A DNA stretch of 64,000 nucleotides from Cylindrospermum sp. FACHB-282 (GCF_014697195.1 NZ_JACJRJ010000022.1:1-64000), one strand, 5' to 3'. Shown: positions 25,932-35,575, counted from the stretch's first letter. The notes: generated by a model not told the origin, from the letters alone. Numbers and translations: made by a program.

Positions 25932-27407
25932 ATGACTGTTGCTACCACTGTAAAAACTGAATACGAAGCGATTATTGGACTAGAAACCCATTGTCAGCTA
26001 AGTACAAACACTAAGATTTTCTCTTCTAGCTCAACGGCGTTTGGTGGTGAACCCAATACTAATATTGATCCTGTGTGTATGGGTTTACCTGGGGTTTTAC
26101 CCGTACTCAACGCCAAGGTGTTGGAATACGCTGTGAAAGCGGGTTTGGCGCTAAATTGTCAAATTGCTAGATATAGCAAATTTGACCGTAAGCAGTATTT
26201 TTATCCTGATTTACCAAAAAATTACCAAATTTCACAATATGATCTGCCGATCGCAGAACATGGTTGGATAGAGATTGAATTGGTAGATGATGCAGGCAAT
26301 TCTACGCGCAAACGCATTGGGATTACTCGCTTGCACATGGAAGAAGATGCTGGCAAATTGGTACACGCGGGGAGCGATCGCATTTCCGGTTCTACTTATT
26401 CTTTGGTAGACTACAATCGAGCAGGTGTGCCGTTGGTAGAAATTGTCTCCGAACCTGATTTGCGTTCTGGACAAGAAGCGGCAGAATATGCCCAAGAATT
26501 GCGCCGCATTGTCCGCTATCTCGGTGTCAGTGATGGCAATATGCAAGAAGGATCACTGCGCTGTGATGTGAATATTTCTGTCCGTCCTGTGGGAAGAGAG
26601 GCGTTTGGGACGAAGGTAGAAATCAAGAATATGAACTCTTTTAGTGCTATCCAAAAGGCGATAGACTACGAAATAGAGCGCCAAATCGCTGCTAATGAAG
26701 CGGGGGAGAAGATTGTTCAAGAGACTCGCCTGTGGGAAGAAGGGACTCAACGCACAATTAGTATGCGGATTAAAGAAGGTTCTAGCGATTATCGCTACTT
26801 CCCCGAACCAGATTTAGCACCAATTGAGGTCACAGATCAAGAATTAGAGCATTGGCTCAGTGAATTACCGGAACTACCAGCCCAAAAACGCCATCGTTAT
26901 GAAGGTGAGTTGGGGCTTTCGCCTTATGATACGCGGGTGTTGACAGAAGATCATCCTGTATCTGAATATTTTGAAAGTGCGATCGCTGCCGGCGCAAATC
27001 CCAAAGCTGCTGCTAACTGGATTACGCAAGATATCGCTGCCTATCTCAACAAGCAAAAACTCGGCATCACAGAAATTGCTCTCACTCCCACCAATTTAGC
27101 CGATGTGATCACCCGCATTGAAACGGGTAAAATCAGCAACGCCCAAGCGAAAGAAAAGCTGTCAGACTTGCTGAGTGGTGTTTCTCCCGAAAAAGCTTTT
27201 GCCGGTCAGGAGCTAATTACCGACCCTGCTATTTTAGAACCAATTGTGGATGAAGCGATCGCCTCTAACCCCAAAGAACTAGAAAAGTATCGCAACGGTA
27301 ACACCAACCTCAAGGGCTTCTTTGTCGGACAGGTGCTGAAAAAGACCGGTAAACGTGCTGATCCCAAACTAACTAACGAATTGGTGGAAAAGAAACTCAA
27401 TGCCTAG
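25932..27407 (+). CDS. gatB: Aspartyl/glutamyl-tRNA amidotransferase subunit B
   Basis: This is the tRNA-binding, kinase-like subunit of GatCAB, which converts Glu-tRNA(Gln) or Asp-tRNA(Asn) to the amidated forms. The 491-residue length is normal. Visible signatures are IGLETHCQL near residue 15, GLPGVLPVLN, FDRKQYFYPDLPKNYQ (GatB signature), DYNRAGVPLVEIVSEPD and QEGSLRCDVNIS. The C-terminal YqeY-like domain ends NTNLKGFFVGQVLKKTGKRADP. The gene has its own promoter region and stands alone, as is common in cyanobacteria. Confidence 0.97.
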   Translation: MTVATTVKTEYEAIIGLETHCQLSTNTKIFSSSSTAFGGEPNTNIDPVCMGLPGVLPVLNAKVLEYAVKAGLALNCQIARYSKFDRKQYFYPDLPKNYQISQYDLPIAEHGWIEIELVDDAGNSTRKRIGITRLHMEEDAGKLVHAGSDRISGSTYSLVDYNRAGVPLVEIVSEPDLRSGQEAAEYAQELRRIVRYLGVSDGNMQEGSLRCDVNISVRPVGREAFGTKVEIKNMNSFSAIQKAIDYEIERQIAANEAGEKIVQETRLWEEGTQRTISMRIKEGSSDYRYFPEPDLAPIEVTDQELEHWLSELPELPAQKRHRYEGELGLSPYDTRVLTEDHPVSEYFESAIAAGANPKAAANWITQDIAAYLNKQKLGITEIALTPTNLADVITRIETGKISNAQAKEKLSDLLSGVSPEKAFAGQELITDPAILEPIVDEAIASNPKELEKYRNGNTNLKGFFVGQVLKKTGKRADPKLTNELVEKKLNA

Positions 27408-27531
27408 CGCCCCTTCTTTGTGTATTGCTGGCAAAATATATCAGATTTGTTTAGAAAGATTCACAATTATGGGTCTAACCCCTCACCACTAGAATGGTAT
27501 AGTGTGTTATGTAGATGAACCCTGATGATCT

Positions 27532-27561
27532 GGAGAGCAACTTAGGTAGCTCTCCTTTTTT
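27532..27561 (+). terminator. Intrinsic terminator downstream of gatB
   Basis: A perfect 7-bp stem GGAGAGC/GCTCTCC with a 10-base loop is followed by TTTTTT. It sits 125 bp after the gatB stop; a short transcript could also start within 27490-27530, where TATAGT-like sequence occurs. Confidence 0.85.
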
Positions 27562-27666
27562 GTTGTTGTCTTTTAATCAAGGGTGGCGGGTTTTGAATTA
27601 TCACCAACAGCTGCTTAATTACTGCCATCAGCAGATAAACTCACAATATGGATGAATGACGAACCT

Positions 27667-27740
27667 GAGCCGTGAGCGCTAAAATTCGCAAGCACGGTTG
27701 TGAGGAAGGAACGGAGCAGCAATCCACCGACCTACCTAAT
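27667..27740 (+). ncRNA. Group II intron domain V (and probable VI) remnant
   Basis: Positions 27667-27700 are exactly 34 nt, starting GAGCCGTGAGCGC and ending CACGGTTG. They form the bulged domain V hairpin with its catalytic 5' strand, terminal tetraloop-like AAAA region and GAGCCGT/ACGGTT closing pairs. The following 40 bases could be a shortened domain VI ending near ACCTAAT. No intron-encoded reverse transcriptase or 5' GTGYG end is seen nearby, so it is a 3' remnant lying just before argJ. Confidence 0.72.
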
Positions 27741-27762
27741 CTAATAATTGTGGGGAATAATC

Positions 27763-29004
27763 ATGGGAGACTGGCAGGAAATTACTGGTGGCATCACGGC
27801 GGCTAGGGGGTATAAAGCGGCAGGAATTACTGCCGGGCTGAAACCTTCAGGATTGCCCGATTTAGCTTTAATATTGTCAGACGTGGATGCGATCGCCGCT
27901 GGTGTATTTACCACTAGCCAAGTTAAAGCTGCCTGCGTAGACTATTGCCAGCAACGCTTACAAGCCAAGCACAGCGCTAGGGCTATACTCTGTAACGCTG
28001 GACAAGCAAACGCCGCTACAGGTAATCAAGGTGTGCGTGATGCTGAAGCAAGCGCCGAGTTGTTGGCAAAAGAATTGGATATTTCTACTGATTCGATTCT
28101 ACTAGCTTCTACTGGCGTCATCGGTCAACGAATTAAAATGGATGCCTTGAGTAGTGGCATTCCCAAACTGGTAGCAGCACTTTCAGAAACAGGCTCAAAT
28201 GCAGCATCTACGGCAATTATCACCACAGATTTGGTGACTAAATCCATTGCTTTAGAAACAACTATAGGCGATCGCCCCGTACGAATTGGTGGGATTGCCA
28301 AAGGTTCAGGGATGATTCATCCCAACATGGCAACCATGCTGGCTTTTGTCACCTGTGATGCTGCTGTTTCCCCCAACCTGTGGCAGCAAATGTTAACCAG
28401 GGCGGCTGATAGAAGCTTTAATTCCATCACCGTTGATGGTGATACCAGCACCAATGACAGCTTAATTGCCCTGGCAAATGGTCAATCTCGCACCCCAGCC
28501 ATTATCGATATGGGTGCAGAAGCCGAAAAATTAGAGGCAATGTTAACAGCAGTATGCCAGCATTTAGCAAAAGCGATCGCCCGTGATGGTGAAGGCGCAA
28601 CCTGTCTCATTAAAGTCCAAGTCACAGGCACTCACGATGAAATATCAGCCCGCCAAATCGCCAAAACCATTGCCGGCTCATCCTTAGTTAAGTCTGCAAT
28701 CTTTGGCCGTGATCCCAACTGGGGACGCATCGCCGCCGCTGCAGGACGTGCAGGTATACCCTTTGAAGAAGCAAATCTGCAAATCAAGCTTGGGGATTTT
28801 TTAATGTTGGAGAATGGTCAACCTTTGCCTTTTGACCGTGCCGCAGCCAGTGCATATTTGAAACAGGCAGCTGCGGGTGCTTATCTCAAAGATGATACCG
28901 TGTTAATTTCCGTCAGCGTTGGCAATGGTCATGGTACGGGTAAGGCTTGGGGTTGTGATTTGAGTTATGACTATGTGAAAATTAACGCAGAGTACACAAC
29001 TTAA
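27763..29004 (+). CDS. argJ: Bifunctional ornithine acetyltransferase/N-acetylglutamate synthase
   Basis: ArgJ recycles the acetyl group of N-acetylornithine onto glutamate in arginine synthesis. The 413-residue product shows the self-cleavage site MATMLAF with Thr191 as nucleophile of the beta chain. Other family blocks are CNAGQANAATG, LLASTGVIG, TDLVTKS and AIFGRDPNWGR. The ATG at 27763 is used; an in-frame TTG at 27748 lies inside the intron-derived leader. A group II intron relic ends within about 25 bp of this start, so the leader may be altered. Confidence 0.96.
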   Translation: MGDWQEITGGITAARGYKAAGITAGLKPSGLPDLALILSDVDAIAAGVFTTSQVKAACVDYCQQRLQAKHSARAILCNAGQANAATGNQGVRDAEASAELLAKELDISTDSILLASTGVIGQRIKMDALSSGIPKLVAALSETGSNAASTAIITTDLVTKSIALETTIGDRPVRIGGIAKGSGMIHPNMATMLAFVTCDAAVSPNLWQQMLTRAADRSFNSITVDGDTSTNDSLIALANGQSRTPAIIDMGAEAEKLEAMLTAVCQHLAKAIARDGEGATCLIKVQVTGTHDEISARQIAKTIAGSSLVKSAIFGRDPNWGRIAAAAGRAGIPFEEANLQIKLGDFLMLENGQPLPFDRAAASAYLKQAAAGAYLKDDTVLISVSVGNGHGTGKAWGCDLSYDYVKINAEYTT

Positions 29005-29174
29005 ATCTCAGTTAGTAAATACATAGCTAAGGGCATTTCCGAGAAACTTCCCATCAGCCTTAACGCTGCGCTCCTCAGTTTATTGTTACCTTTTTTGCTC
29101 AACAGTAACGTCCGGGCGCAGCCATGTACTCAGGCAACTATTGATACTCAGATTCAGAAATTCAAAAATGCAAA
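29005..29174 (+). pseudogene. 5' fragment of a secreted-protein gene
   Basis: An open frame encodes a signal-peptide-like stretch (KLPISLNAALLSLLLPFLL, then RAQPCTQATIDTQIQKF) without a proper start codon. It runs directly into the second MITE copy at 29175. The original gene was apparently cut by that insertion and its 3' part is gone. The mature N-terminus cannot be assigned to a family. Confidence 0.45.
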
Positions 29175-29332
29175 TAGGGCTTACGCATTGACAAAAAATG
29201 TTAAATATGTAGGCTGGTTTTATTCATTGAAAATCTTCATCCGTGCGTTCCCTAACCCAGGCTAGGGGTAGGATGCGTAAAGAGACGCATCAGAACACCA
29301 TTAAAAAAGCCCAAAATTACGATGAATTTCCA
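29175..29332. mobile_element. Second MITE copy, 3' end lost
   Basis: It begins TAGGGCTTACGCATTGAC and follows the 174-bp element at 2366-2539 closely, including CACCATTAAAAAAGCCCAAA and GATGAATTTCCA. It then diverges where the last 15 bases and right terminal repeat should be. The rest of the spacer to 29518 shows no further feature. Confidence 0.8.
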
Positions 29333-29518
29333 CCGTGGTTAACGACGAAACCCCGACAGCAGAACACAAAAAACTCCAAAATTTTCTCAGTGGAATGTAT
29401 TGCGTTTTGTAAAAGGCCTGAAACTTAACCAGAATTTCCCATTGAGACAACTTTACATACCGTTACATGATTTGATTTTTTTCAGCGAACCTACTGACAA
29501 TACTTTCAATCTAACAAT

Positions 29519-30142
29519 CTACTTTCGCGCCTGTATCACCTGCAAACTTCCACCCGCATACAAAGTTGGCTCATCCACCTCAAAACCAATCTCTCTTAAC
29601 AAGCCAGGTAAATCAGTTTTCAACAATTCCCAAGCTGTTTCTGTTTCAAACAACAGTAAAAACAGAGATACCCCAGGCCAAAAGATCGGATTTGTGGGAG
29701 CGTGAAAATCCACAAGTGTAAACACTCCACCCGGCTTCAACACCCGATAAACTTCATTAATGATTTTTCGCAATTGCGCCGGCTGCATTTCGTGTAAAGC
29801 CGCGCTGGTATGCACCACATCAAATAGATTATCTGCCAAGGGCATATCTTCAGCAAAAGCTTCCACATAAGTAGCACTAGGGACATTTTGCCGTGCCCTT
29901 TGCAAAGACAGGGGTGAAGCATCCAGTCCTGTTACATTTTGTGAATATTTAACTAAAACTTGTGTCGCTTGACCACTGCCGCAACATACATCTAATATCT
30001 GAGTATCTGAGTGAATTGTTAAGCCTTGCAAAGCTATTTGGCGAAAACGCCCTTCACCGCCTACAGCTAGGGCGGCTAACCGCGATATTCCATCATATAG
30101 CCACTGATAGCGGTAACTCCAATCCCTTAAAATTGTTGCCAT
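29519..30142 (-). CDS. Class I SAM-dependent methyltransferase
   Basis: The 207-residue protein has the standard methyltransferase fold: motif I ILDVCCGSGQAT (about 49-60), post-I TGLDAS (about 71-76), EDMPLADNLFDVVH and LKPGGVFTLVDFH. It resembles the UbiE/MenG-like (Methyltransf_11) group, but the substrate could be a quinone, lipid or small molecule. It is divergent from hemH with about 100 bp between the start codons. No partner gene indicates the pathway. Confidence 0.83.
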   Translation of the reverse strand: MATILRDWSYRYQWLYDGISRLAALAVGGEGRFRQIALQGLTIHSDTQILDVCCGSGQATQVLVKYSQNVTGLDASPLSLQRARQNVPSATYVEAFAEDMPLADNLFDVVHTSAALHEMQPAQLRKIINEVYRVLKPGGVFTLVDFHAPTNPIFWPGVSLFLLLFETETAWELLKTDLPGLLREIGFEVDEPTLYAGGSLQVIQARK

Positions 30143-30240
30143 TTTATCTTTCCTGTAGATAAAGCTTTATATTTAATAAAGATATAGATATATTGTTAAC
30201 ATTAGTAAAAAAGCTGAAAGGTTAGGGGAAAGTAACTGCT

Positions 30241-31407
30241 ATGGGTCGTGTAGGCGTATTATTACTCAATCTCGGAGGCCCTGATAAATTAGAAGATGTC
30301 GGGCCATTTCTGTATAACCTCTTTTCTGATCCAGAAATTATCCGCCTACCTTTTAGCTGGATGCAAAAGCCCCTAGCTTGGTTGATTGCTACGCGGCGTC
30401 AGAAAACATCTCAGGCAAACTATAAGCATATCGGTGGCGGTTCACCACTGCGACGCATCACTGAAGAGCAAGGGGAAGCCCTGAAAGCACAGCTGGGTGC
30501 TATGGGTAAAGAAGCCAATATTTACGTTGGTATGCGTTATTGGCATCCTTACACAGAAGAAGCGATCGCACTCCTCACCCAAGACAATATCGAAAGCTTG
30601 GTAATACTGCCACTGTATCCCCAGTTTTCCATCAGTACCAGTGGTTCCAGTTTCCGGCTTTTAGACAGGCTTTGGCAAGAAAACCCCAAACTTCAGCCCC
30701 TGAAATACACCGTCATTCCCTCCTGGTACAAAGAACCAGGCTACCTCCAGGCAATGGCGGAACTAATCACCCAACAACTCAATCAATATCCCAACCCTGA
30801 TGAGGTGCATATCTTCTTTAGCGCTCATGGTGTTCCCAAAAGCTATGTTGAAGAAGCCGGTGACCCCTATCAGCAAGAAATTGAGGAATGTACTGCTCTG
30901 ATCATGCAAACCCTCAATCGCCCCAATCCCCACACCTTAGCCTATCAAAGTCGCGTTGGCCCAGTAGAATGGCTACAACCCTACACAGAGGATGCCCTCA
31001 AAGCACTAGGAGCAAAAGGGGTAAAGGATTTGGTAGTCGTACCGATTAGTTTTGTTTCTGAACACATCGAGACACTACAAGAAATCGATATTGAGTATCG
31101 AGAAATAGCCGAAGAAGCAGGAATTCACAACTTCCGTCGCGCAGCTGCTCCCAACACCCATCCGGTATTTATTAAAGCACTGGCAGACTTGGTGATTGAT
31201 TCCCTAGAAAGACCCAGCCTGAAGCTTTCACAAGTTACCCAGATGAAAAAAAGAGTCAAAATGTACCCCCAAGAGCAATGGGAATGGGGTTTGACTACTA
31301 GCGCCGAAGTATGGAATGGTCGGATTGCTATGCTAGGCTTTATAGCCTTAGTAATCGAGTTGGTTACTGGTCAAGGTTTACTGCACATAATTGGACTGTT
31401 GCAATAA
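30241..31407 (+). CDS. hemH: Ferrochelatase with C-terminal CAB domain
   Basis: This enzyme inserts Fe2+ into protoporphyrin IX, the last step of heme synthesis. The 388-residue product has [19 protein letters not shown] at the N-terminus and the active-site motif [19 protein letters not shown] near 196-214. [18 protein letters not shown] follows. Residues of about 345-388 form the cyanobacterial/plant-type chlorophyll a/b-binding extension ([18 protein letters not shown]), which places the enzyme at the thylakoid. Bacteria outside phototrophs lack this tail. Confidence 0.97.
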   Translation: MGRVGVLLLNLGGPDKLEDVGPFLYNLFSDPEIIRLPFSWMQKPLAWLIATRRQKTSQANYKHIGGGSPLRRITEEQGEALKAQLGAMGKEANIYVGMRYWHPYTEEAIALLTQDNIESLVILPLYPQFSISTSGSSFRLLDRLWQENPKLQPLKYTVIPSWYKEPGYLQAMAELITQQLNQYPNPDEVHIFFSAHGVPKSYVEEAGDPYQQEIEECTALIMQTLNRPNPHTLAYQSRVGPVEWLQPYTEDALKALGAKGVKDLVVVPISFVSEHIETLQEIDIEYREIAEEAGIHNFRRAAAPNTHPVFIKALADLVIDSLERPSLKLSQVTQMKKRVKMYPQEQWEWGLTTSAEVWNGRIAMLGFIALVIELVTGQGLLHIIGLLQ

Positions 31408-31483
31408 ATCACCAGAGAATAGCCGAAGGGCACGGAAGCCACTTGGCTTGACTGGTAATAGAGGCATCGGGCATTGAGTTATT

Positions 31484-31918
31484 TTAACTGCCAGTCCCAT
31501 CTCCCCCGAAAATAATTGCTCTCTCTGCCTGTTGAGCCATACTTACCGCTTTGCTTCGCGCTTCGATAATTTGACCAATCTCACGCCCCAAGCTTGGTTG
31601 GCGTTCAATCATCGTATTTACAGCATCTGAGTAGATCACAAGAACTTGCAAATCGTCAACAGCGCCGACCGATACCGGACTTGGTTCCCCACTAAATAGT
31701 GCCATCTCGCCAAAGAACTCACCACGCAAGATAGTCATTACCGCCAACTCCATGCCCAACTCGTTCGTGACGGTGACTAGAGCCTGACCCGCAATGATAA
31801 TATACAAAGCATTACCAGGCTCGCCCTGTCGGATGACTTTCTCGCCAGCACCGAACTGCTGTAAGATAGTTCCCTTAGCTAAGTCATCCAAATTTTTTGG
31901 CTCTCTAGCTAGAGGCAT
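31484..31918 (-). CDS. Cyclic nucleotide-binding-like domain protein
   Basis: The 144-residue protein is a single CNB (CRP-like) beta-roll with no DNA-binding domain or channel attached. VIRQGEPGNALYIIIAGQA and FFGEMALFSGEPSPVSVGA are visible. In the phosphate-binding cassette, the Arg that normally contacts the cyclic phosphate (PRxAS) is replaced by Ser (PSPVS). Classical cAMP/cGMP binding is therefore doubtful. A short helical tail follows (SKAVSMAQQAERA). It may be a protein-interaction module. The convergent hemH ends 76 bp away. Confidence 0.8.
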   Translation of the reverse strand: MPLAREPKNLDDLAKGTILQQFGAGEKVIRQGEPGNALYIIIAGQALVTVTNELGMELAVMTILRGEFFGEMALFSGEPSPVSVGAVDDLQVLVIYSDAVNTMIERQPSLGREIGQIIEARSKAVSMAQQAERAIIFGGDGTGS

Positions 31919-31998
31919 AAATTTTCTTGATACTATTTGCCTTATTTCTTTTGATTACTGTCCGTTTGTTTATTTTGAAAGGACAAAAGGAAATTAGT

Positions 31999-32046
31999 TA
32001 TTCGTAATTCGTAATTGAGGGGTAATAATTACAAATTACGAATTAT
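31999..32046. repeat. TAATTCGTAATT-type inverted repeat
   Basis: TATTCGTAATTCGTAATT and AATTACAAATTACGAATTA face each other around GAGGGGTAAT, forming an AT-rich hairpin in the spacer. It is a dispersed spacer repeat, not a gene. Confidence 0.65.
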
Positions 32047-32138
32047 CAATCAGGAATTACTGCCTTACCTAGCCAGAATTGTGTTTACTAAATCCCACAA
32101 AATGTGGTAATTTGGCTAGTGGCTTTCCTGAACGCAAA

Positions 32139-34148
32139 TTATGTTCCTACCTTGGATGCAGCAGAGACAACGTTAAGGTTAGCAACTAACCCGTAGGTTG
32201 ACACATAATCTTCTAACTCTGCTAAATCAACCGTGCCATTTTTATCGGAATCAAGAGTGGCAAAAAGATAATCAGTTACGTAGCTCCTGATATCTTCAGA
32301 GGAGCGTTCGCCTGTTGTCATATCTTCTATTCGGCCTAAAAGCTCCATAATCTCTTCTCTATTGAGTGCATTGCTGCCATCTGTATCCAATTGATGGAAA
32401 AGTTTTCTCACATCTTCTGTGGCCATTCTCGAAGAACGCAGTGTTTCTCGCAATAATTCATTCCCAAATGAATTCATAAACAATATTTGCTCGACGAGTG
32501 GTATGCAGAAGAACCCAAGTGCTGCCCAAAAAATTGCATATTTTACGGCTTCGGGATTGGCGGTTGCACTAACTCCGAGGAAAAGAGCGGCCCAAAGGAA
32601 AAAGTTGGGATTAACAAGCAAAATATAAGCATCTCTAGCTTCTGCCTTACTCAGCTTGCCTTTTGTAAACACTGAAGTTAATACCGCAAAGATGCGAATT
32701 AAGACAAAGACTAATGTTGCTACTGCCAGTTGTTGCAGACAGGCTAGAGAGCGGTTTGTATCCGTTGAGAAAAATAAATCGCTGAGGAATGTTGATGGAG
32801 TAAACTGAAACCCTGTTGCCAAAGCCATTAAGGCGACAGCAAGCACTCCAATAAATTTCCAGTTCTTACTATGGTGGTTTGATTCAACAGGAGATTTGTC
32901 ACGCCAAAATTGGGCTAAAGCTCCCGGTATTGCCAAACCAACAATGAGAATCACACCAAAAAATATCAGGCTTGAACTGTTAATTGGTAATTGTTTTGCC
33001 AAGCCAAATGTCACAATTAGTGCAACTGGTGCGATGATTGATAACGTCCTTGATAAGATAGCAGACGGATAAAGATTACCGCCCCAGAGTACCGATAAAA
33101 CTGGGGAAGTAAGTGCGGGTGGAACCATCCAAAAAAGCACCCACATAACTTTGTACAAATCTCCGGGACCTTGATACAAGATTCCAGAAAATATTAAAAG
33201 TAGCCCAACTGCCCATCTGGCCAACATCCAGGCGTAGACTATATACTTGACAGTTGAAGTTACTTTGCGTTTACTCGCTGCAAAGTCAATGTCCAGATAG
33301 GTATAAAACGTTGAAGCCGCGAGACAAGCAACGATTATCCCTCGAAATAGCTCTGATGGAATTCCTGCTGAGGAGGCGCTTATTGTCCTTACCAAGCATC
33401 CTAGTAAGAAAGCAGCAGCATAGAGAAAAATTGCCCACATAATAGAAAGATCGTTGATCTCTTTCCGCAGGGAAGCAGCACCACCCGATTCTTTATCACG
33501 AAACTTGACTAACTCCTCTCCACTGAGAGCTTTACCGTTAGGGAGTTTCAGGTGTTTATAAGCAGTTGGTGGTAAATCACTTAAATAAAGTGCTAAAGGC
33601 TCCAATACATATTGGTGGCACACAACTAAAACAGTTTCACCCCGTTTTAAGTGAGGTACAACCCGCTCCTCATAGAAAGAAGCCGCGCGTCCGTAAACTT
33701 GTGAAATCTTCTCTCCAGCCGGGGGTGCTTCGTTATGGGAATGCAACATTTCCTCAAAACCTTCGTAGCCAAGGGCAAGACGAAGCAGATTTAGATTACG
33801 ACCGGCAAAAATGCCAAAGGATTTCTCGCTAATCCGATGGTCTATCTGAACAGGAATATCGGTTGACTTCAATGCCTCACTTTCAGCCAGGGCAATTTCA
33901 CAAGTTTGCCGCGCACGTCTCATGTGAGAGACGTATACTGCATCAAACTTAACACCTTTTTTCTTAATATCAACACCTGCACGGCGTGCCTGCAACCTAC
34001 CAAATGCGGTCAGGTCAACATCCAGTACTCCTGCAAAAATGTTGCGTTCGTTGCTGGTGCTCTCACCATGCCGAATAAAGTACGCACATCCAGGATAATC
34101 ATCCTTTTGTGCAATAGAGGCGTTGGCAGAATTATTAGTTTTTACCAC
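32139..34148 (-). CDS. Histidine phosphatase - multi-TM - EF-hand fusion protein
   Basis: The 669-residue protein has three parts. Residues 20-215 form a phosphoglycerate-mutase-like histidine phosphatase with the phospho-acceptor RHGE (H27) and second catalytic His in VCHQY (H178). Residues of about 235-555 contain roughly nine or ten hydrophobic segments. The C-terminus carries a pair of EF-hand loops, DTDGSNALNREE (588-599) and DSDKNGTVDLAE (633-644), the second fully canonical. This suggests a membrane-anchored, Ca2+-regulated phosphatase. The fused membrane domain is not one I recognise. The gene is monocistronic, with long spacers on both sides. Confidence 0.87.
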   Translation of the reverse strand: MVKTNNSANASIAQKDDYPGCAYFIRHGESTSNERNIFAGVLDVDLTAFGRLQARRAGVDIKKKGVKFDAVYVSHMRRARQTCEIALAESEALKSTDIPVQIDHRISEKSFGIFAGRNLNLLRLALGYEGFEEMLHSHNEAPPAGEKISQVYGRAASFYEERVVPHLKRGETVLVVCHQYVLEPLALYLSDLPPTAYKHLKLPNGKALSGEELVKFRDKESGGAASLRKEINDLSIMWAIFLYAAAFLLGCLVRTISASSAGIPSELFRGIIVACLAASTFYTYLDIDFAASKRKVTSTVKYIVYAWMLARWAVGLLLIFSGILYQGPGDLYKVMWVLFWMVPPALTSPVLSVLWGGNLYPSAILSRTLSIIAPVALIVTFGLAKQLPINSSSLIFFGVILIVGLAIPGALAQFWRDKSPVESNHHSKNWKFIGVLAVALMALATGFQFTPSTFLSDLFFSTDTNRSLACLQQLAVATLVFVLIRIFAVLTSVFTKGKLSKAEARDAYILLVNPNFFLWAALFLGVSATANPEAVKYAIFWAALGFFCIPLVEQILFMNSFGNELLRETLRSSRMATEDVRKLFHQLDTDGSNALNREEIMELLGRIEDMTTGERSSEDIRSYVTDYLFATLDSDKNGTVDLAELEDYVSTYGLVANLNVVSAASKVGT

Positions 34149-34433
34149 AAATTTTAAGCGTTTTTAATCTAAGCTATTTTAAAGTACAATAAGGCTAAAT
34201 AACTAATTTATCAATAGGTCTTTCAGTGAGCTTTTATAAGTTAAGTAAGGATTTAATAAATTTTAAAAAATAGGGAAACACTGACTACAGCTATCAGATA
34301 ACTGATAGCTTTGCTGTATTAGGTACTATGTCTTCAAAGCTGACGGCAAAGAAAGAAATTTGTTTGCATATATTTTTTCAGGGAATTTACTTTCTATTTT
34401 TTGGGTGAACTAATGGTATGATATCCACTTTTT

Positions 34434-34462
34434 GTAGAGACGCGACACCCAAGCGTCTCTAC
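34434..34462. repeat. GTAGAGACGC hairpin repeat
   Basis: GTAGAGACGC and GCGTCTCTAC form a perfect 10-bp stem with a 9-base loop. It belongs to the same family as 23803-23831. It lies in the 700-bp spacer 34149-34847, which otherwise holds only the element at 34549-34708. Confidence 0.7.
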
Positions 34463-34548
34463 AATGTCTTTACGTCTTATATCCTGTGTAGACTAGGGGC
34501 AAGATGGTAGAAGAAAGTTTAGCGATGTTTCGGATCGGCAACAAGAAC

Positions 34549-34708
34549 AGGACTTGCGCAAAAATCGCCAAAAAGCTTAATTTATCGAACCCGAACAGCG
34601 TGCGGTCGGCATACCGCCAAGGCGAGGCAGTGTGTTGCTCTGCTTCGAGACCTTGTAGCAACTGCCGTGCCAAGAACGCCAAAAATTCGTGGAATGTGCG
34701 TAAATCCT
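34549..34708. mobile_element. Possible degenerate MITE (160 bp)
   Basis: It begins AGGACTTGCGCA and ends TGCGTAAATCCT, inverted repeats matching at 10 of 12 positions and similar to the ends of the 174-bp MITE. The interior is different and has dispersed-repeat character. No target duplication is seen. A chance 68-residue frame across it is not considered coding. Confidence 0.42.
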
Positions 34709-34847
34709 AAAAAAATGGAACCGCTTTCAGGAAATGGTCAAGTCAAATGGAACTTACGCCTCAGTCCTATTGAAGCAGTTAATTAATTCCTAAAGCGTTT
34801 TTTTGATTAATGCAGAATAAATCCTCGTGTCTTCAGACCGGAAAAGC

Positions 34848-35396
34848 TTAATTTTTCCTTCTACCTCTGTGAGACCACTCATACCACTGCTTGGCACTGC
34901 GAACTGCAAACCAAAGGAGGATTAAAGCAATTAATCCTCCTTGCCAGGGAGCATCAAAGGCAAAAAGTACTAAAGCTATACACAAGGTATCTTGCAGAAA
35001 GACTGCCCACAACGGTAAGCCACGCAAGCGATAGAACCAACCAATTTGCACTAGCTGGAGTACAAAGGCTAACAAACCACCAATAGAGGCAATTAGCCAG
35101 TTTGGTGTTGACGTTGCTGAAGCTACTGCTAACCCCATGATCGCCCCAACAAGAGGAGACAATAGTAATTGAACCACTTGTAGGAGTCTTTGTCCTAGTA
35201 GCCTTTTGGATGCAAATAGCTCAAACACCGACCAACTAGTGAGTGACCATAGCAAAACATGGGGGGAAATGTGAGATAATAACGGGACTTCTGACCAGAG
35301 GTTACTGCCCTGCAACAGTCCAATGATTAGCAAGGGCATACCTATTCTCATTCCTGCTGCTGCTGAAGCAGATAGTGTGGCGAGGATTTCTATCAT
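34848..35396 (-). CDS. DUF4126-like integral membrane protein
   Basis: The 182-residue protein is hydrophobic with about five membrane segments and begins IEILATLSASAAAGMRIGMPLL, matching the DUF4126 pattern of small membrane proteins with a Gly/Ala-rich first helix. The C-terminus is basic (WYEWSHRGRRKN), so it likely faces the cytosol. No function is known for the family and no operon partner is present. Confidence 0.7.
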   Translation of the reverse strand: MIEILATLSASAAAGMRIGMPLLIIGLLQGSNLWSEVPLLSHISPHVLLWSLTSWSVFELFASKRLLGQRLLQVVQLLLSPLVGAIMGLAVASATSTPNWLIASIGGLLAFVLQLVQIGWFYRLRGLPLWAVFLQDTLCIALVLFAFDAPWQGGLIALILLWFAVRSAKQWYEWSHRGRRKN

Positions 35397-35575
35397 CAGA
35401 GTATCTAAGGCATGACTAAATAAGCAACTGGTCGTTATTTAAACGAAGGTTTGCCCGTCATAGTGTCCGAACCATACTAAAATTATTCTGCATTCCCATA
35501 GTAAATAATGTTGGTATTAAGTAAGTATGCAAAAAAAACAAACTATATTAAGGAAAGTAACAAATGTTCAAACTA

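Noticed and set aside
34504..34710. 68-codon frame
   Set aside because: It spans a degenerate MITE-like element and has repeat-derived composition.
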